Of a stretch of 52,082 nucleotides of DNA, positions 28,502-38,000 are shown one piece after another. This DNA is from an uncultured Pelagibacteraceae bacterium (lineage in GTDB: Bacteria; Pseudomonadota; Alphaproteobacteria; Pelagibacterales; Pelagibacteraceae). Each line of letters opens with the position of its first letter. The first letter of the stretch is position 1. Below the pieces are notes generated by a model, which saw only the letters and a list, made by a program, of their open reading frames with translations, was not told where the DNA came from and ran no database searches. A program made the translations under genes and the position numbers. The stretch covers positions 1-52,082 of the forward strand of contig CACJTU010000008.1 of NCBI GenBank assembly GCA_902596375.1, read 5' to 3'.

Positions 28502-29092
28502 ATGAATGAAAAAGCCCTAGAAAAGATACTAAATATATTTTTAAAAGAAGTTTTACCCTTAACTGAAATAGGTGTTGCCAAGGGTAGTAAAATATTTGGG
28601 GCAGCCATAATTAAAAAAGATGATTTATCGCTTGTAGTTGCAGAAACAAATAATGAAATAGAAAATCCGTTGTGGCATGGAGAAATGCATACTCTTAAAA
28701 AATTTTATGAGTTAGACGCAAATACAAGACCAAAAGAAAAAGACTGCATGTTCTTAAGTTCTCATGAGCCCTGCAGTATGTGTTTAAGTGCAATCACATT
28801 TTCTGGATTTGATAATTTTTATTATTTGTTTCCGTATATTGCCACAAATGATGAATTTAATATTCCACATGATTTAAATATACTCAAAGAAGTATTTAAA
28901 ATTAATGATGGAGAATATAATAAAGAAAATTCCTATTGGAAAAGTCAGAATATAAATTTACTTATTAAAAATTTACCTTCTCCAAAAAAAGAAAGTATTT
29001 TAAATCAATTACACGAAATTAAAAAAAAATATCAAAAATTATCAATTCAATATCAGGAAAATAAGGATGGAAATTCTATACCATTAAATTAA
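28502..29092 (+). CDS. CDA-superfamily deaminase of unknown substrate
   Basis: The 196-residue protein has the zinc motifs of the cytidine/deoxycytidylate deaminase superfamily: HGE (His59, Glu61) and PCSMC (Cys91, Cys94), inside WHGEMHTLKKFYEL and SSHEPCSMCLSAITFSGF. After the deaminase core there is about 90 residues of extra sequence ending in a charged tail (HEIKKKYQKLSIQYQ). It differs clearly from the guanine deaminase later in the same locus. It starts the operon for a nucleoside-type ABC importer, with 3 bases to the ATPase gene, so it probably acts on the imported compound: guanosine, cytidine, adenine and pterins are all open. Confidence 0.75.
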   Translation: MNEKALEKILNIFLKEVLPLTEIGVAKGSKIFGAAIIKKDDLSLVVAETNNEIENPLWHGEMHTLKKFYELDANTRPKEKDCMFLSSHEPCSMCLSAITFSGFDNFYYLFPYIATNDEFNIPHDLNILKEVFKINDGEYNKENSYWKSQNINLLIKNLPSPKKESILNQLHEIKKKYQKLSIQYQENKDGNSIPLN

Positions 29093-29095
29093 TTA

Positions 29096-30586
29096 ATGAA
29101 TACAAACCTTAAAATTTCAAATGTAACTAAAATATATCCTGGGTGTGTTGCAAACGATAATATTTCACTCGAATTTAATAGTGGTAAAATTTATGCTCTT
29201 CTTGGAGAAAATGGTGCTGGAAAATCTACACTAGTTAAAATTCTATCAGGCGTCATCATTCCTGACGAAGGTAAAATTTATTTAAATGAAAATAATCTAA
29301 AGCTTAATTCGCCATTAGATGCAAAAAAAAATGATATCGGAATGGTATTCCAGCATTTTAATCTTTTTGAAACTTTATCAGTATTTGAAAACTTAATAAT
29401 AGATTCAGATGAACAAAGGGAAAGTTTAAGAGAAAAAATTGATACAATTATGAAAAAATATAATTTTTCAATTGATCTTGATATTCCTGTTCTAAATCTA
29501 TCAGCAGGTCAAAAACAGAAAGTGGAAATAATAAGATGCCTAATAAGGAGTCCAAAAGTTTTAATTATGGATGAACCAACATCTGTATTAACTGAACAAG
29601 AAACGAGTGAATTATTCTTATCTTTGAAAAAATTTTCAGAAGAAGGAATTTTAATTATTTATATTACACATAAACTAAAGGAAGTTATGCAGCTTTGTGA
29701 TGAAGTTGCTGTAATGAGAAGAGGAAAGTTAGTTTCTGTAAGTGAAATAAAGAACGAAAATATTGAGTCACTTGCTAACAAAATGGTGGGTCAGAACCTA
29801 AAAATAATTAAGAAAAAAAAAGCAAAAACCTCATCAGATCAATTAATTAAAATAACGAATCTTAATTTTACAAGTGAAGATCCTTTTGAAACAAATTTAA
29901 TGGATATTAATTTTTCTGTTAATCGAGGGGAGTGTTTAGGAATTGCTGGTATATCAGGAAACGGACAAAGTGAATTATTTCAAGTATTAAGTGGTGAAAT
30001 TATTTCGGAAAAGAACTCTATAGAATTTAAGAATAATTACATAGGAGATTTAAATCCTCAAGAAAGAAGAGAATATTTGATGGCCTTTTCTCCAGAGGAT
30101 AGGCTTGAGCAGGCTGCAATTCCACAAATGAAAATTTTTGAAAATGTAGCTCTAAACAATTTTAAATCATCAAATTTTTTTGATAATGGATTAATAAACG
30201 AAAACAAAATTAAAGAGCATTCCAAAAAAATAATTTCAGATTTTAATGTTAATACGGACAACATTGAATTAAAAAGCCAATTTTTGTCCGGAGGTAATCT
30301 TCAAAAATTAATTATTGGAAGAGAATTAATAACTTCTCCAGATTTATTAATTTGTTTTAATCCAACTTGGGGTCTAGATGTTGGAGCAATAAATTATATC
30401 CACGAAACATTGATTAAAATTAATGAACAAAATAAATCAATTATATTAATATCTACAGATACTGATGAGTTATTAAAATTAAGTGATAAAATTTCAGTAA
30501 TTCATAAAGGAAAATTGTCAAAAATTATGAATGCTGAAGAAGTTACCTCTGAAAAACTTGGGATACTAATGGGAGGAGCAAATTGA
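29096..30586 (+). CDS. ABC importer ATPase, nucleoside/BMP-type (two ATPase domains)
   Basis: The 496 residues contain two ABC cassettes. The first has Walker A GENGAGKSTL, signature LSAGQKQKVEI and Walker B VLIMDEPTSVL. The second is degenerate, as usual in this family: GISGNGQSELF, signature LSGGNLQKLII and CFNPTWGLDVG. This is the layout of the ATPase in simple sugar and nucleoside importers that pair with BMP-type binding proteins (YufO/NupA-like). It energises the two permeases that follow; the next gene starts inside its stop codon. Confidence 0.9.
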   Translation: MNTNLKISNVTKIYPGCVANDNISLEFNSGKIYALLGENGAGKSTLVKILSGVIIPDEGKIYLNENNLKLNSPLDAKKNDIGMVFQHFNLFETLSVFENLIIDSDEQRESLREKIDTIMKKYNFSIDLDIPVLNLSAGQKQKVEIIRCLIRSPKVLIMDEPTSVLTEQETSELFLSLKKFSEEGILIIYITHKLKEVMQLCDEVAVMRRGKLVSVSEIKNENIESLANKMVGQNLKIIKKKKAKTSSDQLIKITNLNFTSEDPFETNLMDINFSVNRGECLGIAGISGNGQSELFQVLSGEIISEKNSIEFKNNYIGDLNPQERREYLMAFSPEDRLEQAAIPQMKIFENVALNNFKSSNFFDNGLINENKIKEHSKKIISDFNVNTDNIELKSQFLSGGNLQKLIIGRELITSPDLLICFNPTWGLDVGAINYIHETLIKINEQNKSIILISTDTDELLKLSDKISVIHKGKLSKIMNAEEVTSEKLGILMGGAN

Positions 30587-31647
30587 TTAAAATCGTAAAA
30601 AGAGATCAACCATCAAGAGCTATTTTTTTCTTTACACCTGTGTTAGCTATTTTTCTAACATTAGTAGCGGGAGGTTTGATTTTTTTTATTTTAGGTTTTA
30701 AACCATTTGAAGCTCTTAAATTTTTTTTCATAGTTCCAATTGCAGATAAATATGGTTTCAGTGAATTACTATTAAAAGCTACACCTCTTTGTTTAATAGC
30801 AATCGGTTTATCTTTTTGTTTTAAAAGTAATAACTGGAATATTGGAGCCGAAGGACAATTAACTTTCGGGGCGATAGTTTCTGGAGGAGTTGCATTATTG
30901 TTTTATGAGCAAGAAGGATTTTACATTCTTCCAACAGTAATTTTAGCTGGTGCAATCGGTGGTATGCTGTATGCATCGATACCCGCAATCTTAAAAACTT
31001 ACTTTAATACAAATGAAATATTAGTAAGTCTTATGTTGGTATATGTCTCAAAATTAATTTTGGACTATCTTGTTGTTGGTCCTTGGAGTAATCCAGAGGG
31101 GTTTAATTTTCCTGAAACTAGACAGTTTAGTGACTCTGCTAAACTTCCGTTGTTATTTGAAGGACTGAGAATTCACGCGGGAATATTTTTAGCTTTAGCT
31201 GCGGTGGTTATCAGTTGGTTTGTTTTTTATAAAACTTATTTAGGGTTCCAAATGAAAGTTTCGGGTTTTAGTTTAAAGACAGCAAAATATGCCGGATACA
31301 AAGGTAAAAAAATGATCATCCTTGTTTTTCTAATAAGTGGTGCTTGCGCAGGTTTAGCTGGAGTTGGAGAAATAACCGGACCTATTGGACAGCTTCATAG
31401 AGAAATTTCTCCAGATTATGGTTTTACTGCTATAATTGTAGCGTTCTTGGGTCGTTTACATCCTGTTGGTATCATCTTTGCATCTCTAGTTGTTGCAATA
31501 ACTTATCTTGGTGCTGAGACAGCTCAAATATTTATGCAAATACCTAAATATACTGGTCAGGTTTTTCAAGGAATGATTTTATTTTTTCTTCTTGCATCGG
31601 ATTATTTACTTTTTTTCAAAATTAAATTTATGGGTTTAAAAAAATGA
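30583..31647 (+). CDS. ABC importer permease 1, nucleoside/BMP-type
   Basis: A 354-residue membrane protein with about eight to ten hydrophobic segments. Landmarks are NWNIGAEGQLTFGAIVSGG and YFNTNEILVSLMLVYVSKLILDYL, typical of the COG4603 (YufP-like) permeases. The start is TTG, overlapping the ATPase stop (TTGA) and preceded by GGGAGGAG. A segment GACAGLAGVGEITGPIGQLH matches the conserved cytoplasmic loop. Confidence 0.9.
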   Translation: MIKIVKRDQPSRAIFFFTPVLAIFLTLVAGGLIFFILGFKPFEALKFFFIVPIADKYGFSELLLKATPLCLIAIGLSFCFKSNNWNIGAEGQLTFGAIVSGGVALLFYEQEGFYILPTVILAGAIGGMLYASIPAILKTYFNTNEILVSLMLVYVSKLILDYLVVGPWSNPEGFNFPETRQFSDSAKLPLLFEGLRIHAGIFLALAAVVISWFVFYKTYLGFQMKVSGFSLKTAKYAGYKGKKMIILVFLISGACAGLAGVGEITGPIGQLHREISPDYGFTAIIVAFLGRLHPVGIIFASLVVAITYLGAETAQIFMQIPKYTGQVFQGMILFFLLASDYLLFFKIKFMGLKK

Positions 31648-32576
31648 TCATCGATATAAATTTTATCGGACTAATAATTGCATCAATCATGGCATCTGCT
31701 GTTCCTTTAATCCTAGCGTCTTGTGGTGAACTGATTACAGAAAGGTCTGGAGTTTTAAACCTCGGTGTTGAAGGAATGATGATCATCGGTGCTATTTCAG
31801 GTTTCGCATTAATGACTGTTACTGGAAGTTTAATTATTGCAATTATTGGAGCAATGTTAGCTGGAGTTTTAATTTCAACTATTTTTGCATTCCTGACTCA
31901 AACATTGATCACAAATCATGTTGCTACTGGTTTGGCACTTACCATATTTGGAATTGGTATTTCTGCGATGATAGGAAAAAATTTTGTAGGTATTCCTGGA
32001 AAAGAGTTTCCTGTTTTATTTGAGGGTTTAAAAGATACAATACCACTTTTAGGTCCAATATTATTTGGACATTCGATTGTTTTTTATTTTGCATTTGCCC
32101 TTCCCTTCATAACTAGCTATTTTTTAAAAAAAACGAAAATTGGATTAATTGTAAGAGCTGTAGGAGACTCACCTGAGTCTGCATCTAATCAAGGAATAAA
32201 TGTTAGGCTAGTTCGTTATGCTTGTATACTTTATGGAGGCGCAATGAGTGGGCTTGCTGGTGCATATTTATCCATGATTTATACTCCTCAGTGGATTGAA
32301 AATATGACAGGTGGAAGAGGTTGGATCGCATTGGCTCTGGTGGTTTTCTCAACGTGGAACCCAATTAAAATTTTGATTGGTGCTATGATTTTTGGTGGAT
32401 TAACAATTATTCAGTTTCATATGCAAGCAATTGGAGTAAGAATTCCTGTGCAATTTTTAACAGCTCTACCTTACATCGTTACAATAATAGTTTTAGTTGT
32501 AATTTCTCGTGATAGTAGAAAAATTAGGCTAAGTACTCCTAGTTCCCTGGGGAAATCTTTTCATAAAGACAATTAA
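31644..32576 (+). CDS. ABC importer permease 2, nucleoside/BMP-type
   Basis: The 310 residues match the partner permease family (COG1079-like): LGVEGMMIIGAISGFALM, GLALTIFGIGISAMIGKNFVG and TGGRGWIALALVVFSTWNP. About eight or nine hydrophobic segments are visible. It overlaps permease 1 by 4 bases. The 77-base gap before the binding-protein gene could house a separate promoter, which is common where binding proteins are made in excess. Confidence 0.9.
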   Translation: MIIDINFIGLIIASIMASAVPLILASCGELITERSGVLNLGVEGMMIIGAISGFALMTVTGSLIIAIIGAMLAGVLISTIFAFLTQTLITNHVATGLALTIFGIGISAMIGKNFVGIPGKEFPVLFEGLKDTIPLLGPILFGHSIVFYFAFALPFITSYFLKKTKIGLIVRAVGDSPESASNQGINVRLVRYACILYGGAMSGLAGAYLSMIYTPQWIENMTGGRGWIALALVVFSTWNPIKILIGAMIFGGLTIIQFHMQAIGVRIPVQFLTALPYIVTIIVLVVISRDSRKIRLSTPSSLGKSFHKDN

Positions 32577-32653
32577 TTATAAAATAATTATTTTTTTTAA
32601 GATAATTTAATCTAAATTTAAATAATTAAAAAATCAAAAGGGGAAATAAATTT

Positions 32654-33724
32654 ATGCATAAATTTTTAATTCGATCTTTCGTCTCTTCTTTAGTTTTATT
32701 ATTTACATTAACTGTAGCTGCAGTTGCCAAAGATGTTAAAGCAGCATTTGTTTATATTGGTCCAACTGGTGACCATGGTTGGACATATCAGCATGATGTA
32801 GGTAGAAAAGCTGTTGAAGCTGCCGGATTTAAAACAACTTACGTAGAAGGTGTTCCAGAAAGTGCCGATGCTGAGAGGGTTCTTAGACAATTAGCTAACT
32901 CTGGTCATGATGTTATCTTTACAACTAGTTTTGGATATATGAATCCAACTAACAAAGTTGCAAAAGAATTTCCAAATGTAAAATTTGAACATGCTACTGG
33001 ATACAAAAGAGAACATCCAAATGTTTCGACATACGCAGCTAGATTCTATGAAGGTAGAACTATCTTAGGAACAATTGCTGGAACTATGACAAAATCAAAT
33101 ATTATTGGTTATGTTGCATCTTTTCCAATTCCTGAAGTTATCAGAGGTATCAATTCATTTACTTTAGCAGCTCAAAAAGTTAACCCAAATATTAAAACAA
33201 AAATTGTTTGGGCTTTCACTTGGTATGATCCGGGTAAAGAAGCAGAGGCAGCAAAAGCTTTAATCGATCAAGGTGCTGATGTAATTGCTCAACATACAGA
33301 TAGTACTGCTATTGTTCAAATGGCTGAAAAAGCTGGAGTATATGCTTTTGGACAAGCAAGTGATATGGACAAGTTTGCTCCTAAAGCTGTATTAACTTCA
33401 GTTGAAAACAATTGGGGACCATATTACGTAGACAGAGTTAAAGCAGTTGCAAATGGTACATGGAGTCAAAAAGATACTTGGCATGGTATTGGAGATGGTA
33501 TGGTTGTGATATCAGATTTAGATTCACAAATGCCAGCTGACCTGAGATCAAAAGTTAAAAAACTTCAGGCAGATTTAGCATCTGGAAAAGTTCATTCTTT
33601 CACAGGACCAATTTATGACCAGAAAGGTAACTTGATGGTTGCTGAAGGAAAAACTGCAGATGATGGAATGCTTGCAGGAATGATGACTTACGTTAAAGGT
33701 GTTGAAGGAGATATACCTAAGTAA
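32654..33724 (+). CDS. BMP-family periplasmic substrate-binding protein
   Basis: The 356 residues start with a signal peptide (RSFVSSLVLLFTLTVAAVA, cleaved near KDVKA) and continue with the Bmp/PnrA-type fold: KAAFVYIGPTGDHGWTYQHDVGRKA, DVIFTTSFGYMNPTNKVAKEFPNVKFEHATGY and VIAQHTDSTAIVQMAEKAGVYAFGQ. Characterised members bind purine nucleosides (PnrA) or autoinducers; relatives next to purine genes may bind hypoxanthine, xanthine or urate. There is no lipobox, so it is probably soluble in the periplasm. Codon use is more even than in neighbours, as in strongly expressed genes. Shine-Dalgarno is GGGGA. Confidence 0.92.
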   Translation: MHKFLIRSFVSSLVLLFTLTVAAVAKDVKAAFVYIGPTGDHGWTYQHDVGRKAVEAAGFKTTYVEGVPESADAERVLRQLANSGHDVIFTTSFGYMNPTNKVAKEFPNVKFEHATGYKREHPNVSTYAARFYEGRTILGTIAGTMTKSNIIGYVASFPIPEVIRGINSFTLAAQKVNPNIKTKIVWAFTWYDPGKEAEAAKALIDQGADVIAQHTDSTAIVQMAEKAGVYAFGQASDMDKFAPKAVLTSVENNWGPYYVDRVKAVANGTWSQKDTWHGIGDGMVVISDLDSQMPADLRSKVKKLQADLASGKVHSFTGPIYDQKGNLMVAEGKTADDGMLAGMMTYVKGVEGDIPK

Positions 33725-33747
33725 TCAGTTTCCAATTTAAAAAATTT

Positions 33748-33778
33748 AAAAGGCCGGTTTTTTAACTGGCCTTTTTTA
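33748..33778. terminator. Terminator after the ABC importer operon
   Basis: A 12-bp stem AAAAGGCCGGTT / AACTGGCCTTTT (one G-T pair) with loop TTTT runs into T residues. It lies 24 bases after the binding-protein stop, and its right end touches the stop codon of the convergent phosphoribosyltransferase gene, so it may serve both. Confidence 0.85.
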
Positions 33779-34300
33779 TATCTGATGTTTTTTTTTGATT
33801 TGTTCAATCCTTAATTCTTCATAAATTTCGAAGGGTTGTACTATCCAAGGATTATCAGGAAGTCTCTTTGCACAGAAGTCTGGCTCAAATGTTGATTTCT
33901 TTTTTTTGAATAATGTTGCAGTTTTAATGTCTTCTATTTTATCCTTAATGGGTTCGTATTTTTTTAACCAATCTATACTTTTGTTAAAAGTAATTCCTGT
34001 GTCAGATAAATCATCACATAAAAGTATTTTTCCACCCATATTAGGTGCTATCGAACTCATTTCTCTTGAAAATACAATATCACCTTGCTCATCCTCTACT
34101 CCCTTACCACTGTAAGATTCAACGGCAAGATACGCACATTTTAATTTAAAGATTCTACTTAAAACATCTATCATCGGCGCTGCTCCACGCATGATGCCAA
34201 TTAGTATGGTTGGTTTATATCCGCTTTCATCAATTTGGATTGCAAGCTTCTCAACAGTTTTATTGTACTCGTCCCAGCTGACAATCATTTTTTCAGGCAT
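33776..34300 (-). CDS. Purine phosphoribosyltransferase
   Basis: A 174-residue type I phosphoribosyltransferase. The PRPP-binding motif is KILLCDDLSDTGIT (residues 91-104), preceded by ILIGIMRGAAPMIDVLSRIF and followed by WIVQPFE, which matches the xanthine/hypoxanthine group (COG2236-like). It would salvage xanthine, guanine or hypoxanthine to the nucleotide. It is the last gene of the operon that starts with HIU hydrolase, 16 bases after puuD, so salvage and breakdown of imported bases appear coupled. Confidence 0.85.
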   Translation of the reverse strand: MPEKMIVSWDEYNKTVEKLAIQIDESGYKPTILIGIMRGAAPMIDVLSRIFKLKCAYLAVESYSGKGVEDEQGDIVFSREMSSIAPNMGGKILLCDDLSDTGITFNKSIDWLKKYEPIKDKIEDIKTATLFKKKKSTFEPDFCAKRLPDNPWIVQPFEIYEELRIEQIKKKHQI

Positions 34301-34316
34301 AATTTTTTATATCTAT

Positions 34317-35225
34317 TTATTTAAATAATAAAACTAAAACTGCAAGAACGATAAGTGCTATTATTGAGGATATTAAAATATACAACCTATGAATGTTTCT
34401 TCCTCTTAAATTAAAATAATGTCTTGCTACACCAGAAATAACAGCAATCGCACACAATATTAACCAATTATATTGATGATAAACTAAAAAGCTCGAATGC
34501 CCTGAAAGCATTATAAACAAAACTAAAAAAGTTGAATAATTATTGTGAATTGATCGTTGTTTTGCTGCCAAAGATAAACTCATGTCAAATTTTTCACCTC
34601 TTTCACTACTACTAATTATGTTCATTTGATTGGGGATAATTACTGTAAAAACATTACCAAACATATTAGTACCTATGATTAATCCAACACTTAAAATTGC
34701 AAATTTCGGTCCAAATAGTTTTGTAAGTCCAAATGAAACAACTGCTAACAAAATTATTCCTAAGGATATAAATAAAATATTATTCTCAATTAATTTTGAT
34801 TTACATAAAAGATCATAAATAAACCAAGCTACAATCAATGATAAAAGCGAGATAATAATAGCATAACTTGGAGGCATTAACAGAACACGCTTATCAACCA
34901 TCAATACTCCAGCGTTATAATAGTAAATTACAACTAAGAGCAACATTCCAGTTACAAAAGTTAAGTAACTTTGCCACTTAAAGATTACCAATCTATTTAA
35001 GTAATCCTGAGGTGGAGATGTTTTTAACCTCGAAAGTTTGTAAAAAAAACCTGAATGCATCAGATATCCTTCACCATCGATATCATCACTTGTTATATTT
35101 TTATTTAAATTATTATCTAAGTAATTAAATAAAAAACTATTTCCTACCCATAATATTGCAAATAATACATGGCCCCATCTAAGAATAACTTCTAACCATT
35201 TTATTGTATAAGGTAAAAATTCCAT
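34317..35225 (-). CDS. puuD: PuuD-type membrane urate hydroxylase without cytochrome domain
   Basis: PuuD oxidises urate to 5-hydroxyisourate at the membrane. The 302 residues start IKWLEVILRWGHVLFAILWVGNSFLFNYLDNNL, with HSGFFYKLSRLKTSPPQDYLNRLVIFKWQSYLTF and YYNAGVLMVDKRV after it, all close to the N-terminal (DUF989) domain of known PuuD. About eight membrane segments are visible. Known PuuD proteins carry a C-terminal cytochrome c domain; this one stops after the last membrane segment with no CxxCH. The gene is a clean reading frame between guaD (one shared base) and the phosphoribosyltransferase. A free cytochrome c lies at 42709-43032. Confidence 0.88.
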   Translation of the reverse strand: MEFLPYTIKWLEVILRWGHVLFAILWVGNSFLFNYLDNNLNKNITSDDIDGEGYLMHSGFFYKLSRLKTSPPQDYLNRLVIFKWQSYLTFVTGMLLLVVIYYYNAGVLMVDKRVLLMPPSYAIIISLLSLIVAWFIYDLLCKSKLIENNILFISLGIILLAVVSFGLTKLFGPKFAILSVGLIIGTNMFGNVFTVIIPNQMNIISSSERGEKFDMSLSLAAKQRSIHNNYSTFLVLFIMLSGHSSFLVYHQYNWLILCAIAVISGVARHYFNLRGRNIHRLYILISSIIALIVLAVLVLLFK

Positions 35226-35695
35226 TAATATTTTATTTTATCTACTTTTTTATCCCAAATTTCAAATGCTTTTAAAGCTTCATCTCTGAGCATTTGAACC
35301 ATTTTAATTTTCCTATCATCAATTTTTTTTGGGATTTCAGAATATATAAACGAGTCATCGAAATCTATATTTTTTGCATCTTCTCTAGTATTTGCATAAT
35401 ATATTTTATCTAATCTTGACCAATAAATTGCTGAGAGACACATCGGACAAGGTTCACAAGATGTATAAATCTCGCATCCAGAAAGATCAAAAGTATTTAA
35501 ATTTTTACAGGCTTCTCTAATTGCTACTATTTCTCCATGAGCAGTTGGATCATTTGAAGAAGTAACTTTATTTGAACCCTCTGCAATAATCTTATCATCC
35601 TTAACTATAACACTTCCAAAGGGACCGCCAATTGTATTTGCACTATTTATTGAAAGTTCAATAGCTTTCGCCATAAATTTTTTTTTATCTTCCAT
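35225..35695 (-). CDS. guaD: Guanine deaminase
   Basis: The enzyme converts guanine to xanthine and ammonia. The 156 residues equal the length of the Bacillus subtilis enzyme and follow it block by block: GGPFGSVIVKDDKIIAEG, NDPTAHGEIVAIREACK (His53, Glu55), TSCEPCPMCLSAIYWSR (Cys83, Cys86) and DFDDSFIYSEI. It is of the CDA fold, unlike the amidohydrolase guanine deaminases of many proteobacteria. It lies 1 base after xdhB, feeding its product straight to xanthine dehydrogenase. Confidence 0.92.
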   Translation of the reverse strand: MEDKKKFMAKAIELSINSANTIGGPFGSVIVKDDKIIAEGSNKVTSSNDPTAHGEIVAIREACKNLNTFDLSGCEIYTSCEPCPMCLSAIYWSRLDKIYYANTREDAKNIDFDDSFIYSEIPKKIDDRKIKMVQMLRDEALKAFEIWDKKVDKIKY

Positions 35696-35696
35696 T

Positions 35697-38000
35697 TTAA
35701 TTTTTTATTTTATTTTTAATTTTGTTAATGCTCATTAAAATTCTTTCAGGGGTTGCTGGTGCATTTAGTTCTGGTGCAAACTGATAATTTCCAATTGAAG
35801 CAACTGCATCTTTTATTGCATAAAAAACACTCATGGCTAGCATCAAAGGGGGTTCACCAGTTGTTTTTGCTTTATTAACAACTTTTTCTTTATTTAATCC
35901 TTCTTTAAAAATTTCTACATTAAATTTTTTTGGAATATCACTTACTGCAGGTATTTTGTAAGTCGATGGAGAAAAAGTTGTAATCTGGCCATCTGATTTC
36001 CACTTCAATTCCTCAATTGTAAGCCAACCTTGTCCTTGTACAAAACCGCCCTCTATCTGGCCCAATTCTAGTGCTGGATTTATTGGTTTACCAGCATCAT
36101 GTAAGATATCCACTCTTTCCAGAATATTTTCACCGGTCAATGTATCTATAGTTACTTCCGAAACAGCTGCTCCGTAACAAAAGTAATAAAAAGGTCTTCC
36201 TCTAAATTTTTTTTTATCAAAATTAATTTTTGGTGTTGAGTAGAAGCCTGATGAAGAAAGAGAAATTCTATTTAAATATGCCTCTTGAATTATGCTTTTA
36301 AATTCAAATTGTCTGTTTCCAAATATTATATATTGATCTTTATAAATTGCCTCTTGATTATAGATCTTATATTTTTTCTTAATAAATTTTTCTAAATTTA
36401 ATTTAATTTTTGCTACTGCATTTAGAGCTGCTGCTCCATTAAGATCAGTTGTTGAAGAAGCGGCACTAGCTGAAGTATTTGGAACCTTGGCCGTATTTGT
36501 TGATGAGATATGAACTAAATTATATGGCAATCCTAATGAATTTGCCACTAACTGAGCAATCTTTGTATGAGTCCCCTGACCCATTTCAATTCCTCCATGA
36601 TTCAAATGAACACTTCCATCTGTGTAAATATGAACTAGGGCTCCAGCTTGATTTAAATGAATTGTAGTAAATGAAATACCAAATTTTAAAGGTGTAATGG
36701 CTATCCCCTTCTTTTTAAATTGATTTTTTTCATTAAATTTTCTTATATATGAATATCTTTTCTTATAATTAGATTTATTTTCTAATTTTTTAAATATTTC
36801 ATTAATAACATTATCTTCAACAGTCATTCCATAATGAGTTACATTATTTTTATCTTTTTGATAAAAATTTTTCTTTCTGACTTCTATAGGATCTTTTTTC
36901 AAATACCTTGCGATATTATCTATAATATTTTCTATAGCCATCATCCCTTGATTTCCACCAAAGCCTCTAAATGCAGTTGAGGTTGGAATATTTGTTTTAC
37001 ATAAATTATTTGTTACCTCGATATCTGAAATATAATATGCATTGTCCACATGAAGCAAAGCTCTCTCGTTTATTGCTGCTGATAAATCAGGTGACATTCC
37101 ACAATTAGAAGATAAATTTAATTTTAACCCTTCAATGATACCATGATCATTAAAACCAACTTCATATTCAGATAAAAATTCATGTCTCTTACCAGTTAAA
37201 ATTATATCATCATCTCTATCCAATCTTAATTTAACTGGTTGACCTGATTTTTTTGCCAACAAGGCACAAATGCATGCTGTCATGAAATTTGTTTCCTTCC
37301 CCCCAAAACCACCTCCAATTCTTCTGACTTCAACATTTATTGAATTACTTTTTTGATTAAACATTTTTGCAATTAATTGTTGAGTTTCCGATGGATGTTG
37401 TGTTGAACTATAAACTAAAAAATTATCGTCTTCTTTAGGAACAACAAAAGCTGCTTGGCCCTCTAAATAAAAGTGCTCTTGGCTTCCAGTTGTAAAATTT
37501 CCTTTTAAATTATTTTTTGAATTTTTTATTTTTTTAGAAGGGTTACCTTTTTTAATTTTTCTAGGTTTAAATAAAAATTGCCTTTTATTTAGAGCTTCTT
37601 TAATTGTAATAACAGGTTTTAAATCTTTATAGGTAATTTTGGCTTTTAATACTGCCTTTCTAGCAAGTTCTGTAGTTGTAGCAGCTACAGCAAATAATGG
37701 CTGACCAAAAAACTCAACTTTTTTTTCTGGAAAAATCGGATCACCATCAAAAACTGGACCCACATCATTTCTACCAGGGATATCTCTTTGAGTAACTACC
37801 GATATCACTCCTTCACTTTTTTTTACTTCAGTGAGGTCCATATTTTTGATTATTGCATGGGCTTTTTTGCTTAAACCAATAGCACCATAAATGGTATTTT
37901 TTGGTTCATTAATATCATCAGTATACTCTGCATATCCACTCACATGCTTATAAGCACTATCATGTGGTCTTATTTCCTCAATGTAGTTCTCTTTACTCAT
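35697..38000 (-). CDS. xdhB: Xanthine dehydrogenase, molybdenum-binding subunit
   Basis: This 767-residue large subunit oxidises hypoxanthine and xanthine to urate. Visible are SAYKHVSGYAEYTDDI at the start, STQHPSETQ, the molybdopterin loop RRIGGGFGGKETNF, the active-site arginine region TAFRGFGGNQGM, EMGQGTHTKIAQLVANSLGLP, and the C-terminal TTGEPPLMLAMSVFYAIKDA containing the catalytic Glu-bearing stretch. Length is normal for the bacterial two-subunit form. It abuts xdhA with no spacer. No xdhC insertion chaperone is visible in the window. Confidence 0.95.
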   Translation of the reverse strand: MSKENYIEEIRPHDSAYKHVSGYAEYTDDINEPKNTIYGAIGLSKKAHAIIKNMDLTEVKKSEGVISVVTQRDIPGRNDVGPVFDGDPIFPEKKVEFFGQPLFAVAATTTELARKAVLKAKITYKDLKPVITIKEALNKRQFLFKPRKIKKGNPSKKIKNSKNNLKGNFTTGSQEHFYLEGQAAFVVPKEDDNFLVYSSTQHPSETQQLIAKMFNQKSNSINVEVRRIGGGFGGKETNFMTACICALLAKKSGQPVKLRLDRDDDIILTGKRHEFLSEYEVGFNDHGIIEGLKLNLSSNCGMSPDLSAAINERALLHVDNAYYISDIEVTNNLCKTNIPTSTAFRGFGGNQGMMAIENIIDNIARYLKKDPIEVRKKNFYQKDKNNVTHYGMTVEDNVINEIFKKLENKSNYKKRYSYIRKFNEKNQFKKKGIAITPLKFGISFTTIHLNQAGALVHIYTDGSVHLNHGGIEMGQGTHTKIAQLVANSLGLPYNLVHISSTNTAKVPNTSASAASSTTDLNGAAALNAVAKIKLNLEKFIKKKYKIYNQEAIYKDQYIIFGNRQFEFKSIIQEAYLNRISLSSSGFYSTPKINFDKKKFRGRPFYYFCYGAAVSEVTIDTLTGENILERVDILHDAGKPINPALELGQIEGGFVQGQGWLTIEELKWKSDGQITTFSPSTYKIPAVSDIPKKFNVEIFKEGLNKEKVVNKAKTTGEPPLMLAMSVFYAIKDAVASIGNYQFAPELNAPATPERILMSINKIKNKIKN

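Noticed and set aside
28502-29092. TadA tRNA-adenosine deaminase
   Set aside because: The spacing and flanks of the zinc motifs, the long C-terminal extension and the importer operon context do not fit TadA.
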